A DNA stretch of 64,000 bases from Solea solea (GCF_958295425.1 NC_081142.1:638501-702500), one strand, 5' to 3'. Numbered from the stretch's first letter, positions 1 to 11,630 are shown. Numbers and translations are program-made. The notes: a model not told the origin generated them from the letters alone.

Positions 1-247
1 TGTGGGTAAATGAATGGAGATTTATGTCAGACCAGACAAGAACAAAGGCAGAGGACAGAAAGGAGAATTGTGATTAGGAAAGTGTTGAACAAAAGACTTT
101 TTAGGCTTTTTTCAATTAGCCAGGTTGTTTGATCTGAGGCGTGTTCATGACTGCTGCTCATGAATACTGCAGTGCTTCATGCCGCCTGTGAAGAATCCAT
201 TAAATATCACTAGCTCTCTGTCGGGTTTCTAAAACAGCCACAGACCC

Positions 248-290
248 CACACACACACACACACGCACGCACGCACACGCATGCACGTGT

Positions 291-330
<40 letters not shown>
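248..330. repeat. compound (CA)n/(CG) microsatellite
   Basis: A CA run is interrupted by a CGCACGCA and GTACGCGCGCGC core and then resumes as pure CA. The tract is almost entirely alternating purine-pyrimidine, a sequence type known to favour Z-DNA. Confidence 0.95.
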
Positions 331-332
<2 letters not shown>

Positions 333-550
333 AAGTACCCAAACACCCACCCAGAGCCATTTTACACCCAGCAAAATATACTCCCAGTAATCCTCAATAG
401 ACTACGGGAATACATGCATCGCTAACCGCCCATGTGTAGCTTCAACACATGAACACACACCTTGTGCCTTCACTTATTCACACAGCATCACTGTATCCTC
501 TCACACATCTGTAAATATGAGGCCACACATGTGGCCAGTACGGAAGAGTA

Positions 551-668
551 TTAGGGCCACATGAAAAAAAATAAAACAGCATGAATTCTGAGATTAAAGT
601 CAGAATTCTGACTTTTAATCTCAGAATTCTGACTTTTTTCTCAGAATTCATGCTGCTTTATTTTTTCA
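551..668. repeat. palindromic element with AATTC-rich arms
   Basis: Arms at about 563-592 and 640-667 are inverted copies containing GCATGAATTCTGAG and CTCAGAATTCATGC, followed by A/T-rich AAAATAAA-type ends. Between them, GTCAGAATTCTGAC at about 600-613 is itself a perfect palindrome with ATTAAA/TTTTAAT flanks. This resembles a short fold-back MITE that I have seen in other fish sequences, but I do not know its formal family name. It has no coding capacity. Confidence 0.7.
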
Positions 669-882
669 ATCTTTCTTTCATTTTTTTTTATAATAAATAA
701 TCTTCTGTAGGCTAAACTACTAATACAGTGAGTGTCATGGAGGGTGTCCAGATGATTTTCTGACACAATAGAAAATAAAAATGTTGTTGACCAAACAGCT
801 TCAGTTTTATCAGTAAGTTCCAGCTCAGGACAGGACTCAACCAAACAACACACCAGGAATTATTTATGCCACATCATGTTTT

Positions 883-884
<2 letters not shown>

Positions 885-915
<31 letters not shown>

Positions 916-936
916 ACACACACACACACACACACA
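885..936. repeat. (CA)n microsatellite
   Basis: A CA dinucleotide run with one CTGA interruption near 913-915. It ends in CAGAGACACACA. Confidence 0.95.
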
Positions 937-1489
937 GAGACACACATCAAAACGTATTTATTTCACTGTCTTCCTCATCGTCTCTCTCCTCCATCTGGTA
1001 CCTCTGTATTTTTAACCAGTGCAGATAAAAGCTCTCTCCCACCTGTTTCTGGATGAACAGAAGCTGCTTGATGCAAAATCATTGAGATTATCCACACGTT
1101 TCACAAAGTCAAATTTATAACTTAAAGACATTTATAATGCCACCTGGAATTAAATTTAATACCAGTTTAATAACCACAATAAAGAAGCCAAAATCTGTCA
1201 CAAGCAGCCTCTTCCTGATTACACACAGCTGATGAAAATAGTAAAAGTAAATGCAAGCATAAGGAAAATAGCACTTGGGGATGAAGTGTATGTGCAATTG
1301 TGTAATATAAAGCAGACGCAATCTCTTCCCATTGTCATATGTTTTTAACGGCCAAAAAATGGGAGTTGCCCAACTGTAGTCCCATGTTGCTTCTTGTTTC
1401 CATCTTATTTGCCATATTTTCAAACTTTGCACTAAAATATTAACATAGTTTAAAAAAACAAAACACATGATTTTGGGGATGAAAGAGTT

Positions 1490-1770
1490 CCCTCGCGTGT
1501 TTGGACGCTGTCGTGCAGATGCAGCGGTAGCATGTTGCGAGTAAGGACAGACATTTTTCCATCGTTACGTCGGAACTGTGATACAGAATATGACAGTTCC
1601 TCTGTACCTTAAAGTTGCAGTGTGTCACTTTTAAATATAGATGAACGTCTGTTATGAAAGTGCTGATAAAAGCCTTGTTGATACTCATAACACGGACCTC
1701 TGAAGAAGGCGTGCAGCCTAAAAGCCACAGAGGTGTCAATATGCTCTGAACTGTAATGCTGCACACAAAG
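1490..1770. repeat. possible dispersed fish repeat remnant
   Basis: The segment contains AAGTTGCAGTGTGTCAC and GAAGAAGGCGTGCAGCCT followed by AAAGCCACAGAGG. These are phrases I associate with a common teleost interspersed repeat. No terminal repeat or target-site duplication was recognised, so the borders are approximate. Confidence 0.35.
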
Positions 1771-1976
1771 AAACTAGTGTGGATGAATGAATGTTTCTCT
1801 TCTGCTGATGTTTCTGGTGGTTACACTGGAATAGATACAGGGAACTTTCCTTCTCTGATCTACACATATGTGTTTCATTTTGACACCTCACTCATCTAAG
1901 AAGTGAAATTACGGTTAATTATGACATAAAAAAATCATTTTTACAACAAAGCCAAGTTATAGGGGAAGAGAATAAT

Positions 1977-2005
1977 GGCCCTTTTCCACTATGGTCCCAG
2001 TGGCC
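1977..2005 (+). mobile_element. truncated MITE terminus (TTTTCCACTA type)
   Basis: GGCCCTTTTCCACTATGGTC looks like the outer end of the same broad class of MITE as the fuller copies at 14711 and 24833, which begin with TTTCCCATTA and TTCTCCATTA. No matching right end was found nearby, so it is a stub at best. A chance match is possible. Confidence 0.3.
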
Positions 2006-2930
2006 CAAATATCTATGAAAAGCCAAATCAGGCATATATAGTTTATTAAGTGTATTATCTTAGACTCCGTGCTAGTGGTAGTGAGAAGGAGAGGAGGAGC
2101 CAACTGTGTCTCTGCTGTGTTTACAAACATCAGCACAACCTTCCTGCATACTCAGACTTTGTGAAATATGTGGTTGATATCATCGAGTCAGCGCCCAACA
2201 TTTGATCTTTTATTTGTAAGTGTAAATACTTTTCATATTGCAGCTCAGTAATCTCAGTAAGAACAGAAAAGCTGAGTGACACTCTCATATCATGCTGCCA
2301 AATGAAGGTATAATTGTGATTTGCATCTTCGCAGGACGATAGAGGCTTTTAGCCTTGATGAAACGACTCTGCAGTCGTGCCACCGCTCTCCAAACTCCAC
2401 ATGAAAGGGAAAAGTTGCCAAGAGGGTTTTTACTTCAATGCCAACACAGTAGATGTGAGTGGAAGAGATTGTGTGTGGAACACTACAGACATGGGAGCAC
2501 AATATGAGGTACAGAGAGATGAAGACACGGACGTGGAGACGACAGCAGGTACAATCATCTGTCATCTCTCCCTCTCTCTCAGGTCATAATCCGTCCATTA
2601 GTCTCAGATGGAGAAGCATAACCACTCAATCTAAGCCTTAATGGGACAGCGCTTACATGCTTAGATTGAGCCACTGAACCTGAGCCACTGAGCGATTGCC
2701 TTAATGGTACGATGAATGAATGAGACTTGAAGTTGAGGCCCTGATACGTGTGCTGGAGCCTTTTCTCCTTTTCAATCTCTGATCTAGAGAGTGTGAATGA
2801 TTGATAGATAGACTCATTTCATTTAGCCATGAAGAAAAATACAATTCTCTTATTGTAAATCCGAAGCTAATCTGGAACCCACTGACTTTAACACTGAACT
2901 GATTAACTATTCATTAAACTGGACACTCAG

Positions 2931-3200
2931 GGGAATGGTGGCTAGTGTTGTTGACTCACATGTCAGCGGTTTGGTTCCGTGTGGACCTTTCTGTGTGGAG
3001 TTTGCATGTTCTCCCCATGTGCTTGTGGGTTTTCTGCGGATACTCTGGTCCAACAACATGCAGATCAGGATAATTGGACACTAAATTAAACGTAGGTGTG
3101 AATGTGAGAGCCAATGGTTGTTCGTGACCTGTCCAGTCACTCAGCCGCTCATCCTCTGTCAGGCAGGATTGGCTCCGGATAATAAATGAATGATAAATCT
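2931..3200 (+). mobile_element. tRNA-derived SINE, long-body family (copy 1)
   Basis: The head GGTGGCTAGTGTTGTTGACT resembles a tRNA-type A-box region. It is followed by GTGGAGTTTGCATGTTCTCC, GTGGGTTTTC, GACACTAAATT, GACCTGTCCAG and GGATTGGCTCCGG in the fixed order of a very abundant teleost SINE-like repeat. This copy is close to full length but diverged. Thirteen pieces of the family lie in the window, in both orientations. Confidence 0.75.
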
Positions 3201-3715
3201 TTTGTCAGCTCCTGCACTTGTGGATTCTTTGCACAATGAGAGCAATTTGTCGATGCTGGAGGTGAAAACAGCACGCAAGGTTAAATCTACGCCACAGCCT
3301 CTGTCGTGCATCGTCGTTAGAAGGTCGTGCTATTATTACTATTAGTTCTTTTCAGGGACAGAGTTGTTGACATGCTCCAGGAGAGTGACTGAATGAGCTG
3401 ATGTTGTATCAGAAGGCCCAAGAGGGCGGACCGTTTTAAACTGGTGAATATTTGACGATGTAAATTTCCAGGCTGTTGTATTCAGACCTTGAGTCTCGGT
3501 TGTTCACACTTTGAGAAAATACATAATGCAAATCACTTTATGTAACAAATACAAAGAAGCCCAAACTTTTCTCAGTTTAACATGTAACAGTATTGACAGC
3601 TTTTATGATCACATACTTTTATTTTATAGTTCGAACCATTTTATGTCCTATGTTTTATTCAATGTCCCATGCTTTTATCTTTGCACCAAAGAGCTTTTAT
3701 GTTCGTTCCATAGAG

Positions 3716-4028
3716 CAGTCATTCTCCAAGACTGGGTCAGGACCCACAGCTGGGAGTTTGTTTTTTTAATGTTTTATTTTTACATAATTAGTTTTCCAGC
3801 CTTTTACCTCAGATTTATTGAATAACACATGCGTACAATTAAATTGTTTTGTATTTTATAAAACATATCTCATGGAAATGGCTGATTATCTATTAAAAAA
3901 TATGTTACAGAAAGTAAAAATGAATTATGCACAAGTGTGCGTGTCATGATTTATATCGTGAAGTCGTGTCACGACTTTTTGCAATCTTTAAAAAGTGGCT
4001 CCACTTATGAAAAGTTTGGGAAACACTG
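3716..4028. mobile_element. hAT-like MITE with CAGTG-type ends
   Basis: The left end CAGTCATTCTCCAAGACTGG leads into GTCAGGACCCACAG. The right end is AAAAGTTTGGGAAACACTG, whose complement is CAGTGTTTCCCAAACTTTT. That pairing is typical of non-autonomous hAT elements in vertebrates. The ends are diverged, the internal sequence is AT-rich, and the flanking 8-mers CCATAGAG and TAATTTAG match only partly, so the target-site duplication is not secure. Confidence 0.5.
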
Positions 4029-4359
4029 TAATTTAGTGGCAATTTTAACTTCGATGTGGAAACAGACAATGGAAATAAAGGGATTTGTAATTCTGACAAT
4101 GTGTCTAATTTAGTTTTGAAATGATTTTATGTGTCGTAACACAATAAACTCTGTAAGATATACACATCTGCTGTCAGGATGGGAATGCTAAACAAAGTTT
4201 CATCTTACTTTTTATGTGCAATTAAATCAAAGTATCTATCAGTCTGAACTATGTGAGCCACAAAAACTTAGAATGCCCCAAATTTCCCTGAAGGCCCACT
4301 GCAGTGTACTCATACAGTATCATTTATCATAAATTCTACAAACTATACTTTTATATGGT

Positions 4360-4830
4360 CTTCTTCCTTTTCTTTCAGCTTCTCCGTTCAGAGGTCACCA
4401 CAGTTTATCTGCCTCCATCTCGCCCTCTCCCTTGTTACACTGTTACTCTGTTACACCAACTGTCCTCATGTCCTCCTGAACAACATCCATGAACCTTCCT
4501 CCTGCCCGGCAGCTCCATCTTCATCATCCTTTGTCCAGTATAATCACTATCCCTCCTCTGCACCGAACCATCTCAACCTTGACCTCAAACCACTCAACCC
4601 AAGCTGTCCCTCGAATATGTTCATTCCTGATCCTGTCCATCCTGGTCACTCCCAGCATCTTCAGCTGTGCCTCCTGTCTTTTTAAGGTCTCACTACCATC
4701 TTGTAGATCACTTTAGCTGCTCCCCTTCTTGAGCCTTGAGATAATGTCTCAAGGCTCGAATCACCCCTGACACTGGTCTCCACCCACTACACCCTGCCTG
4801 CACTCTCTTCTCCACCGCTCTTGTACCTAC
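4360..4830 (-). mobile_element. LINE reverse transcriptase C-terminal relic
   Basis: Read on the minus strand, 4600-4720 gives VIYKMVVRP and, in another frame, KMLGVTRMDRIRNEHIRGT. This is the conserved region downstream of the catalytic palm in a very common teleost non-LTR retrotransposon. Further along, 4370-4440 gives the basic tail that normally reads GRRR-like. Frameshifts and stops break it throughout, so it is dead. The 55340-55620 fragment is probably a different part of the same family. Confidence 0.75.
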
Positions 4831-4994
4831 ATGTAGATGGTATTTGTAGATATTTGAGATTACTTTTTAAGAATATTGAGACTAGGTCTGACGTTAAGTG
4901 CAGTAATTCCCATAATAACTGTGTCTCAAATATTGACACATGTATTAATACACGTTTGTATCTTGTATTCACAGCAGGATCATGAGAAAATACT

Positions 4995-5275
4995 GCTGAC
5001 AGTTAAGGCCCTGGTATACTGGGTTGCATATCATGGACCGTGGTATACTCGTGCGTCAGGGTCCTGTCGTATCTGACTTGACCACCGGGTGGCGGTACAA
5101 GTCTGGACGCAGGGAACAGGACGCATTCTTACCAAAGAAGAAGAGAACAATGCTACAGCTCCCTCCGTCTGGTTCGAGCGGCTCGCAGATGAAAGGAGTC
5201 AGAGGTGTCAGCCGGTTTGAGGGTCGGATGATCTTCGATGTTTTTTCTGCTTGGTGAGCGGGGCTTATACTCGAT
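4995..5275. repeat. possible non-autonomous DNA transposon fragment
   Basis: TAAGGCCCTGGTATACTGGG at about 5004 and CGTGGTATACTCGTGCGTCA at about 5038 share the core TGGTATACT. The GC content is higher than in the surroundings. The opening phrase resembles fish MITE termini of the Harbinger type as I remember them. No matching right terminus was identified. Confidence 0.3.
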
Positions 5276-5778
5276 CTACCGGTAAGACTATTGTGGAATT
5301 ATTGACCAAAAATAAGAGGATAATACCATGATAGATGATAAAACTCCACTGAGAGCAAGTTGTTTTGACATAAGTTCAACAACTGCAATTCAGTTGTTGT
5401 TTTTTTGAATTAACTTTCCACAGTTCGCAAAAATATCACCAAATTCAGTTGAAGAGAAACAGATTTTAAGTTCTTCACCGTCTGAACAGAGCAAAGAGTC
5501 AAGGACACTGAGGTAAAGACAGAGGAGAGGAGTGGAGCGGAGGTGACACGACGGCAGAGAAAAGGAATGAAGAGATTTAAAGCTGAAGAAGTGAAACTTT
5601 CAGGGCCAGTCACGAGGGTCAAAGGTTACACGGGGAGAAGTTGATATTGAATGCTTGGTTTAAATTTGTACAAATGCAGGAATCAAGGTCATTTAGCTGC
5701 AGAATCATGAGCGGAGAAATCAATAAGTTCAGCTCAACAGATGAAGCAACAATAAATCTTGGCAATGGTGGAGAAAGT

Positions 5779-5783
<5 letters not shown>

Positions 5784-5826
<43 letters not shown>

Positions 5827-5868
5827 GTGTGTGTGTGTGTGTGTGCGTGTGTGTGTGTGTGTGTGTGT
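5784..5868. repeat. (GT)n microsatellite, 85 bp
   Basis: A GT run with two GC interruptions. The complementary CA run at 5937-5960 lies about 70 bp away, so the two tracts are in inverted orientation and could pair in single-stranded nucleic acid. Confidence 0.95.
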
Positions 5869-5936
5869 ACATGAGAGACAGACTTTTATGCAGAGCTATA
5901 ACTCAACTTCACTGTCTGTACAGACGTGAATTCATA

Positions 5937-5960
5937 AACACACACACACACACACACACA
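5937..5960. repeat. (CA)n microsatellite
   Basis: About 12 CA units, followed by CTAACCCTAACCCAACC (a short telomere-like motif) at about 5980. TTAGGGTTAGGG occurs at about 6079-6090 in the opposite sense. Confidence 0.9.
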
Positions 5961-6174
5961 AGCCCTTACAGTAACCTGGTTCTAACCCTAACCCAACCCT
6001 GATCCTGATCCTGATTTTTACCTTTAGTTCTGGCCTCAGCTCTAACATTTATCTTATTCCATACACTGGTCCAGACCTTAGGGTTAGGGTACTGTTGTAT
6101 TTCAATGTAATGAATAAAAGTGCACAGATTGTCTGGCACAATTTACTTCTCATACATTCCCACAGCAGCATCCC

Positions 6175-6505
6175 GCATTAGAACCACTCTTTGATTGACA
6201 GCGTTGGAGAAATGAGTGTTTTCTGTTCCATGCGGAGCCGCATGTTGTGTGTTATTTGCTCAGCGATGTAGCCCATTTCCATTTGTGCATATTGTACACT
6301 GAATAAAAACACTATTATTGGGTTTCCCTGTTTCAGATTTACATAATGATTGCGCTTCCTTTCTCCTGTTGTTCGTTCGTTAATTTGCTTTTATCAACGT
6401 GGGTTTGATCGTTGGGGAAGACACAGAGCGGACGGCAGAATATGTTTAAATAACTGGGCTTGAAAAGAGCTTCCCCTGTTTCAAAGACCACGGCTGGCAC
6501 TGGTT
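6175..6505 (+). repeat. dispersed repeat family P, copy 1
   Basis: It shares ordered blocks with 16840-17285: TTTGATTGACAGCGTTG, GTGTGTTATTTGC, AAATAACTGGG followed by TGAAA, and CCTGTTTCAAAGACCA. The orientation is the same. The repeat seems to end in a GGCAGTTG/CTGGCACTGG-like phrase. It is probably a non-autonomous DNA element, and I could not name it. Confidence 0.65.
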
Positions 6506-7003
6506 TGAACATCTTATCATATAACTAACCCTGTAGTGGCCCTTTAATGCTGCTTCACATCGTGTGGTGTGCTGTGTGAGGGGCCGTGTAAGTGACATGC
6601 ACAGGCCCGTGCTTTGCCCTTGGCTGTCTCCTCCAAACCTCGCAGAGGGACATTGAGATAATATTCCTGAAAGTAACCCAACAAACCGAGACGTAACGCT
6701 TTTAAAAACTGCCATTTTGAGTTGTGAGAACCAGTGAAAATGAACCAACATTTGTCCTCACAACGCTAATAAAAAACAAGAATACTGCACGTCCTGTGTC
6801 CTACAGTGTTGTTGTGGGTCTTCAGTTGTCAACGTCTTAAACTGTCCACATGTCATTGTTGACAGATTCTGGTCCCAGTGTCATTTTTGTGGTGAACTGG
6901 CGAGTCTGACTCCAATGTTCAGTCTGGTTTAGGTGTTTTCTCTCCATTAACTCCTGAGACAAATGGTCTGGTTCCTGAGCTGCTACATGCTCCACTGTTT
7001 TCA

Positions 7004-7058
7004 CCACTATAGACCACTATAGACCCCTATAGACCCCTATAGACCTCTATAGACCCCT
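7004..7058. repeat. 11-bp minisatellite, about 5 copies
   Basis: The unit CTATAGACCCC is repeated with variants CTATAGACCA and CTATAGACCTC. It ends about 60 bp from the donor site of exon A, in the downstream intron. Confidence 0.85.
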
Positions 7059-7115
7059 GTGCACACTATCATTAACAGCATTCTTGTTGATGTAGCGTGT
7101 CAACATTAGTGTTAC

Positions 7116-7209
7116 CTTTGAGTTTGTTTTGTACGTCCAGGGCGATATCCAGAGGGTAGAACGGCAGCACAGGGTCATTGACCAGGCGGAGAATTGCTTC
7201 TGCTGTCAT
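7116..7209 (-). CDS. naaladl2: naaladl2 internal exon A (NAALAD-like 2, start of C-terminal domain)
   Basis: This is a 94-bp minus-strand exon. The acceptor is GTGTTTCTTCAG before ATGACAGCAG, and the donor is CAAAG followed by GTAACA. In phase 0 it encodes MTAEAILRLVNDPVLPF, then YPLDIALDVQNKLK, plus one base of a Gly/Asp-type codon. Family knowledge: NAALADL2 is a type II membrane protein of the glutamate carboxypeptidase II / transferrin receptor group. This stretch aligns with the carboxypeptidase segment reading DPMFKYHL...VLPFDCRDY, where the peptidase-like fold passes into the helical dimerisation domain. I recall the human protein here as NEPVLPFNALDIALEVQNNL, which is very similar. 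The ATG is an internal methionine, not a start. The preceding exon in the window joins it in frame. The next exon lies outside the window. Symbol assignment rests on memory, not on a search. Confidence 0.9.
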
Positions 7210-7544
7210 CTGAAGAAACACAGTGACAAAGAAACTTCAGGTCAGATTTTTATTGCCATTGGCACGTGAAGATAAAACGACACAAACGCAGTTGAGACAC
7301 ATCAGCGGAGACTGTGGAGATATTGGGCCATATCTTATGCCACGAGTGTCATTGATAGACAAGCAAACTTTTGATTGGTTTCATTGCTGTACACTCAAAA
7401 CACGAATAACTCAGACACTAAATACATGAGTCACTAATCTGAGATAACATGTCGTGTGAATAGCTAGATTGGAGTTAGACACGTCCTAATACACTTAGAA
7501 TGAGTTATTTTTGCACACACACCAATTAATGAGAGTTAATTTGA

Positions 7545-7660
7545 ATTGGGTGCCTTGCTCAGGGGCACCCTAGCCCTTGATCTGTCCTGGTATTTGAACC
7601 GGGAACCGTCCAGTTACAAGCCCAATTCCTTCCTTGGTCATGGGCTGACCCGCTGCGACA
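7545..7660 (-). mobile_element. tRNA-like SINE fragment
   Basis: The minus strand contains CCCGGTTCAAATACCAGG, a B-box-like phrase, and GGGGCACCC-type sequence. The neighbouring words ACAAGCCCAATTCCTTCCTT recur, diverged, at 14515 as ACAAGTCTAATTCCTTTCTG, so both are pieces of one repeat family. Confidence 0.5.
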
Positions 7661-7830
7661 CACACTTTGGACCACATGCTTTAGATCGTCTAAATAGTGA
7701 TTTGCAAATTTCAATCTTTGAACTGGAAGGTTGTGGGTTCAGTTACTGACCCCACATTCTACATGCTGATGTGTCCTTGGGCAAGACACTTAACTCCACA
7801 TTGATCATGACAAACCTGTGGTGTAAAGCA
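7660..7830 (+). mobile_element. SINE family Q, copy 1 (GTCCTTGGGCAAGACACTT)
   Basis: GGAAGGTTGTGGGTTCAGTT is the degenerate B-box region. It is followed by CACATTCTACATGCTGATGT, GTCCTTGGGCAAGACACTTA and a GTAAAGCAGCTT-type end. This order is typical of a widespread teleost tRNA-derived SINE. Other copies lie at 26528-26740 and 61125-61385 in the opposite orientation. Confidence 0.7.
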
Positions 7831-8705
7831 GCTTATCATGTGATGCACTCACTCTGATTGTTTTTGAACACACTGCATCACAAACCTGAGACTCAGCACA
7901 ACCGAACGGCCTGGACATCAGCTGTCATGTGACAGGGAGATAAATAAATGACAGCGATCTCTGCTTGTTGTGGCTCCTCACACTGAGAACACTGTCCACA
8001 TCACACAGAGTCTGTTTGGCTTTGCTCTAACAGCGAAGTGTCGTCACGATGCAAACAGTGTCACGGACTCAAGACGCTCACACACACTCGGCGTCGATGG
8101 GGATTTTTTATTGGCGTGTAACATAAAACGTGCAGTTTAGTGTGCTAACCAGCTGAGCTGAGATTATTGATCAATCGATCGATCATCTCCTTCCTCACCC
8201 AGACTGTATCATCCTTCCTGCTGCAGTGCAGGAAAAGTGCATCTCTCAGTGTCACGCAATAATTGGACTCGACTTTATCAGCCGAGGGCATCGCACGCAT
8301 AATTTACACTGAGCTGGAAGAAAAACTGGCATTCATTAATAATTTCACTGAGTCACAGTTTTGCTTTTACTATTGTCAATGTTTACGTTTGTTGATATTG
8401 AGTTTTAATATTTGGTTTATATTTAGATCTCATTTGTGTAGAGGTTTTTTTTTTACTGTTCATTTTCTTATTAAAGATATTTTTATGTTTCAAACTAACT
8501 GTCACATTCACGTTTTTGTGTAATATTTTTTTGCTTCACCCTTTTTCTTAACAGTCAAGATTAAAAATGAATTTTAAAATTCTAATTAACATTTCCTATT
8601 CAAGTCAAGAACATTTTATGATTAAATTATATTTTTTATCATTTAAACTTCATTTAATTTAGTTTCATATTAACTGAGAATTAAGTTTTAACATACAAGC
8701 ATCTC

Positions 8706-8727
8706 TGTGTGTGTGTGTGTGTGTGTT
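8706..8727. repeat. (GT)n microsatellite
   Basis: About 11 GT units. A (CA)n tract follows about 90 bp later in inverted orientation. Confidence 0.9.
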
Positions 8728-8806
8728 CCAGCTAACCTGCTCCTTTCCTGACCAACCAATGGCCCTAAAGCCAGAATCCACCGATGCAAACTTAAATGGA
8801 CAATAA

Positions 8807-8818
<12 letters not shown>

Positions 8819-8848
<30 letters not shown>
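8819..8848. repeat. (CA)n microsatellite
   Basis: About 15 CA units, immediately after a CTCTCTCTTA stretch. Confidence 0.9.
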
Positions 8849-8850
<2 letters not shown>

Positions 8851-9454
8851 AAAACACAGGGTGAATGTGTCAGAGGTCAAAGGTCAGCCCAGACTGAGCT
8901 ACAGATTGCCAGGAGTTTCTCTGCAGGAAACACTCACTACAGATTCGTGCACACAAAAAAATCCTCTTCCACAGCTTCATCTAAACAAAGGGTCCTTTTT
9001 ATTATCGTGCAATAAATGAATTTGTGCTTGGACATTAAAATGTAATGATTCAAAAGATATAAGTGGCGTTTTAACACATAGTCACAGTATAGACCACGTC
9101 TGACTGAGCACGAGAAGCACTTAGAACTGGGTTCATGCTTCATTTACGAGAGTGCGCTCCCTCCACTGGAGCAACATATGACGCGATGACACAGAGGTGA
9201 GGAGAAGAGATAGACCCACTTAGCTGGCACCAAACAGCTTTAACTCTCAGGTCACTGATGTCATGACAAGGGTTACGTAAGCTAGATGACAAATCTCCCT
9301 CTCATTCCGCCTTCAACAACCTTTTCCCTGAATTAAAACAAGTGTGGCATAAAAATATTAATCAGAAATAAAAATGAATGAATTCATTCAGCAATGTTTT
9401 AATGACTTTGTTTATCAGTGATTGAATGAATCAGTTGTAACATTTTGTATCGTG

Positions 9455-9530
9455 GCTTGTAGGGCTGCACCACTCTGAGAACATGTGAATCACGATTGAG
9501 GTCGCGACAGGAAGAGGCACAAGAATCCAA
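9455..9530 (+). mobile_element. possible hAT element terminus
   Basis: TAGGGCTGCACCACTCTGAG and AATCACGATTGAGGTCGCGA resemble the start of fish hAT elements, which commonly begin TAGGGCTGCACGAT. No opposite terminus was found within 1 kb. The nearby 9600-9640 region has a small inverted AACTCCTCATTTAACGGAGG-like stem. Confidence 0.35.
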
Positions 9531-10684
9531 CCGAACAATGTCCAACTGTAGATAAACTTAAAAAGACTTAACAAACGTGGGTTACTCGCCAACATTTAGC
9601 AGAGGAAACGTCTAAAAAACTCCTCATTTAACGGAGGAGTCTGGTGTATTTAGTGACAGCACTGCTGAAAGCCTGCGATCGCGAGACCAATGCAAACCTA
9701 GTATAAACCTAGTAAACCTGGTATATACAGCGTTTTGATAGAATACGAAAGTAAACGTTAACTATCTTTTTCCTTGTTGTGTTTACAAAGGTTGTCTGTA
9801 AACACAGCATCTTCACACAAACCCCCCAACACAAATCAAAATGCTGTCGTACATATGCCACGCTTATTAAGTATACATTAAAGTGTTCACAGAGACACAA
9901 TGAAGAACGCCAGAGCGACTAGGGAAAGAAAATAAATGTTATCACAAAGCAAACACGAGAGGAGGAAGACGACGTCAACAAAAATAAGCAACAGTGGATG
10001 ACGTTTTGAGATTTCAACACGATGAGACCCCCAAACACGCTGTTTCCATGTGGATGAAACGATAGAAACAATTCACAATTCAACTTGTTTTTGTGTGGGC
10101 AGACCCTAATAAAGTTGGTCAAAGTTGGGAGTGAGATTACAGGGTGCAGCTCACCGAAGAAATCTATGGAAAGTGAGTTACCAGTCAGAGTTTTGTATGA
10201 GATGTTGTCGAGGCAGCGGATTCACATGCAGACCCAGAGTTTCCCAGGTTTGAGAATCTTTATTAATGAATGTTTGCAGCAGAGATTCTCCTTTCAATCA
10301 AAGACTTGGATTCCTCTGGCTTCTGCTGTTGAGAGGTGAGGCGGGGCTCACAAGTTGAAGGCAGGATAAAGAAAGTGGACCGGTCTTAAGTCATAAGTCA
10401 GGTGTGTAACCCTGCACAGGACAGTGATCTAAAAAACCACGTATGGAGATGGTTTTGGATGTGATGTGATTCTGAACTCTTCTGCGTCACTCACAGTGCA
10501 GCTCGAACGTCAACAGCGACGTAGATCCAGTGAGACAAAGGGGAGGTGCTTAAACCATCAACACACAGTCAACAGACAATAGTTTAAAAATGCTCCGCGG
10601 CGCCACATCAAACTAACCATCTGGGACAGAAACAAACACAGATTTAGGTTCTAGGTTCTTACGTTCACAGTTTCAGGTGAGTTT

Positions 10685-10709
10685 ACACACACACACACAC
10701 ACACACACA
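10685..10709. repeat. (CA)n microsatellite
   Basis: About 12 CA units. Confidence 0.9.
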
Positions 10710-11568
10710 AACATCAGATAGGCATCATATCAGAATCGGGCATCAACAAATGTAGGTGAAGTGACCTGAAGTCGCAGGTTATTTTAGAAAACAATAACAA
10801 ACAAAAACAAGGCACGTCACAGCTCCTATTATTTATGTAGCCATTGAAAAGTTGAACTTCCTTGGCTAACCTGCTTTCTTCTATGATTTTATGACGGTTT
10901 ATACCAAATATGTATTTATTCCAACACATTTTTCCACACGCTACTATTTTACTATTTCTGTTTTATTATTCCTGTCACTACACAGCAATTTACATGACAT
11001 AAAACTACATGACATGGATTGATAATGCACATGTAATCAGTTTATGGTTGAATGTGGTGGGAAAATCATTGTTGTCTTCTTGTTTTTACGAGCCGTGTAA
11101 ATTTAAAGCAGCAAAAATATGAGGCCTGACCATATTTCACTCCATCTTTTTATTTGTATTGATTCAAATGATTTAATTAAAATGGTTCAACATTTTGAAA
11201 ATACCAACAGTGTCCATTCTCATTGCAGATAAAAGCCAGATGTTCGTGTGTTTTTTAACCAGTGGAATCAAGACTTTAATCCACCTGCTGTGAGCAGCTG
11301 TTCAAACACAATGATTCTCTGTGCCAGTATTTGTGAAAATGGCCCAGAATGTACAGACGTTGTTGTGCACCTCTCTGTGCCGCTGTCACCCAAATCAATC
11401 CAGCAGGGTGGGGGGTATCGGGGGAGGGATTAGAGAATTGATTTGAGGCTGGTGAGTAATACTACTGCAGAAAGCATATATCAAAAGCCTGTAATGTGGT
11501 GGGACAGAAAAGGCCGTTGATTTCTTATTTATGGGATTATTTCTGGATCGTCTCTGTCCAAGGCGGAG

Positions 11569-11570
<2 letters not shown>

Positions 11571-11623
<53 letters not shown>
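11571..11623. repeat. (GA)n microsatellite, 53 bp
   Basis: A pure GA run followed by GAGGGAGAGA and a G-rich purine tail. In the naaladl2 transcript it reads as a long CU pyrimidine tract about 4.4 kb upstream of the exon A acceptor. Confidence 0.95.

Positions 11624-11630
<7 letters not shown>

Larger units (their letters stand above)
1..7115 (-). other. naaladl2: naaladl2 intron downstream of exon A (runs off left edge)
   Basis: This stretch follows the GT donor of exon A on the minus strand, so it is intron of the same transcript at least until the next exon, which I could not find here. I looked on the minus strand for the expected C-terminal dimerisation segment and saw no splice-bounded match. 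It holds CA/GT microsatellites, a palindromic element, tRNA-type SINE, MITE and LINE relics that are listed separately, and otherwise unique AT-rich sequence with no supported gene. Confidence 0.7.

Noticed and set aside
5784..6002. Val/Cys repeat open frames
   Set aside because: Translations of the GT microsatellite.
5975..6095. Interstitial telomere array
   Set aside because: Only two to three CCCTAA-type units on each side, too few to indicate a fusion or telomere insertion.
6446..6751. 101-residue open frame, minus strand
   Set aside because: Overlaps dispersed repeat family P and shows no domain. It does not match the expected naaladl2 C-terminus.
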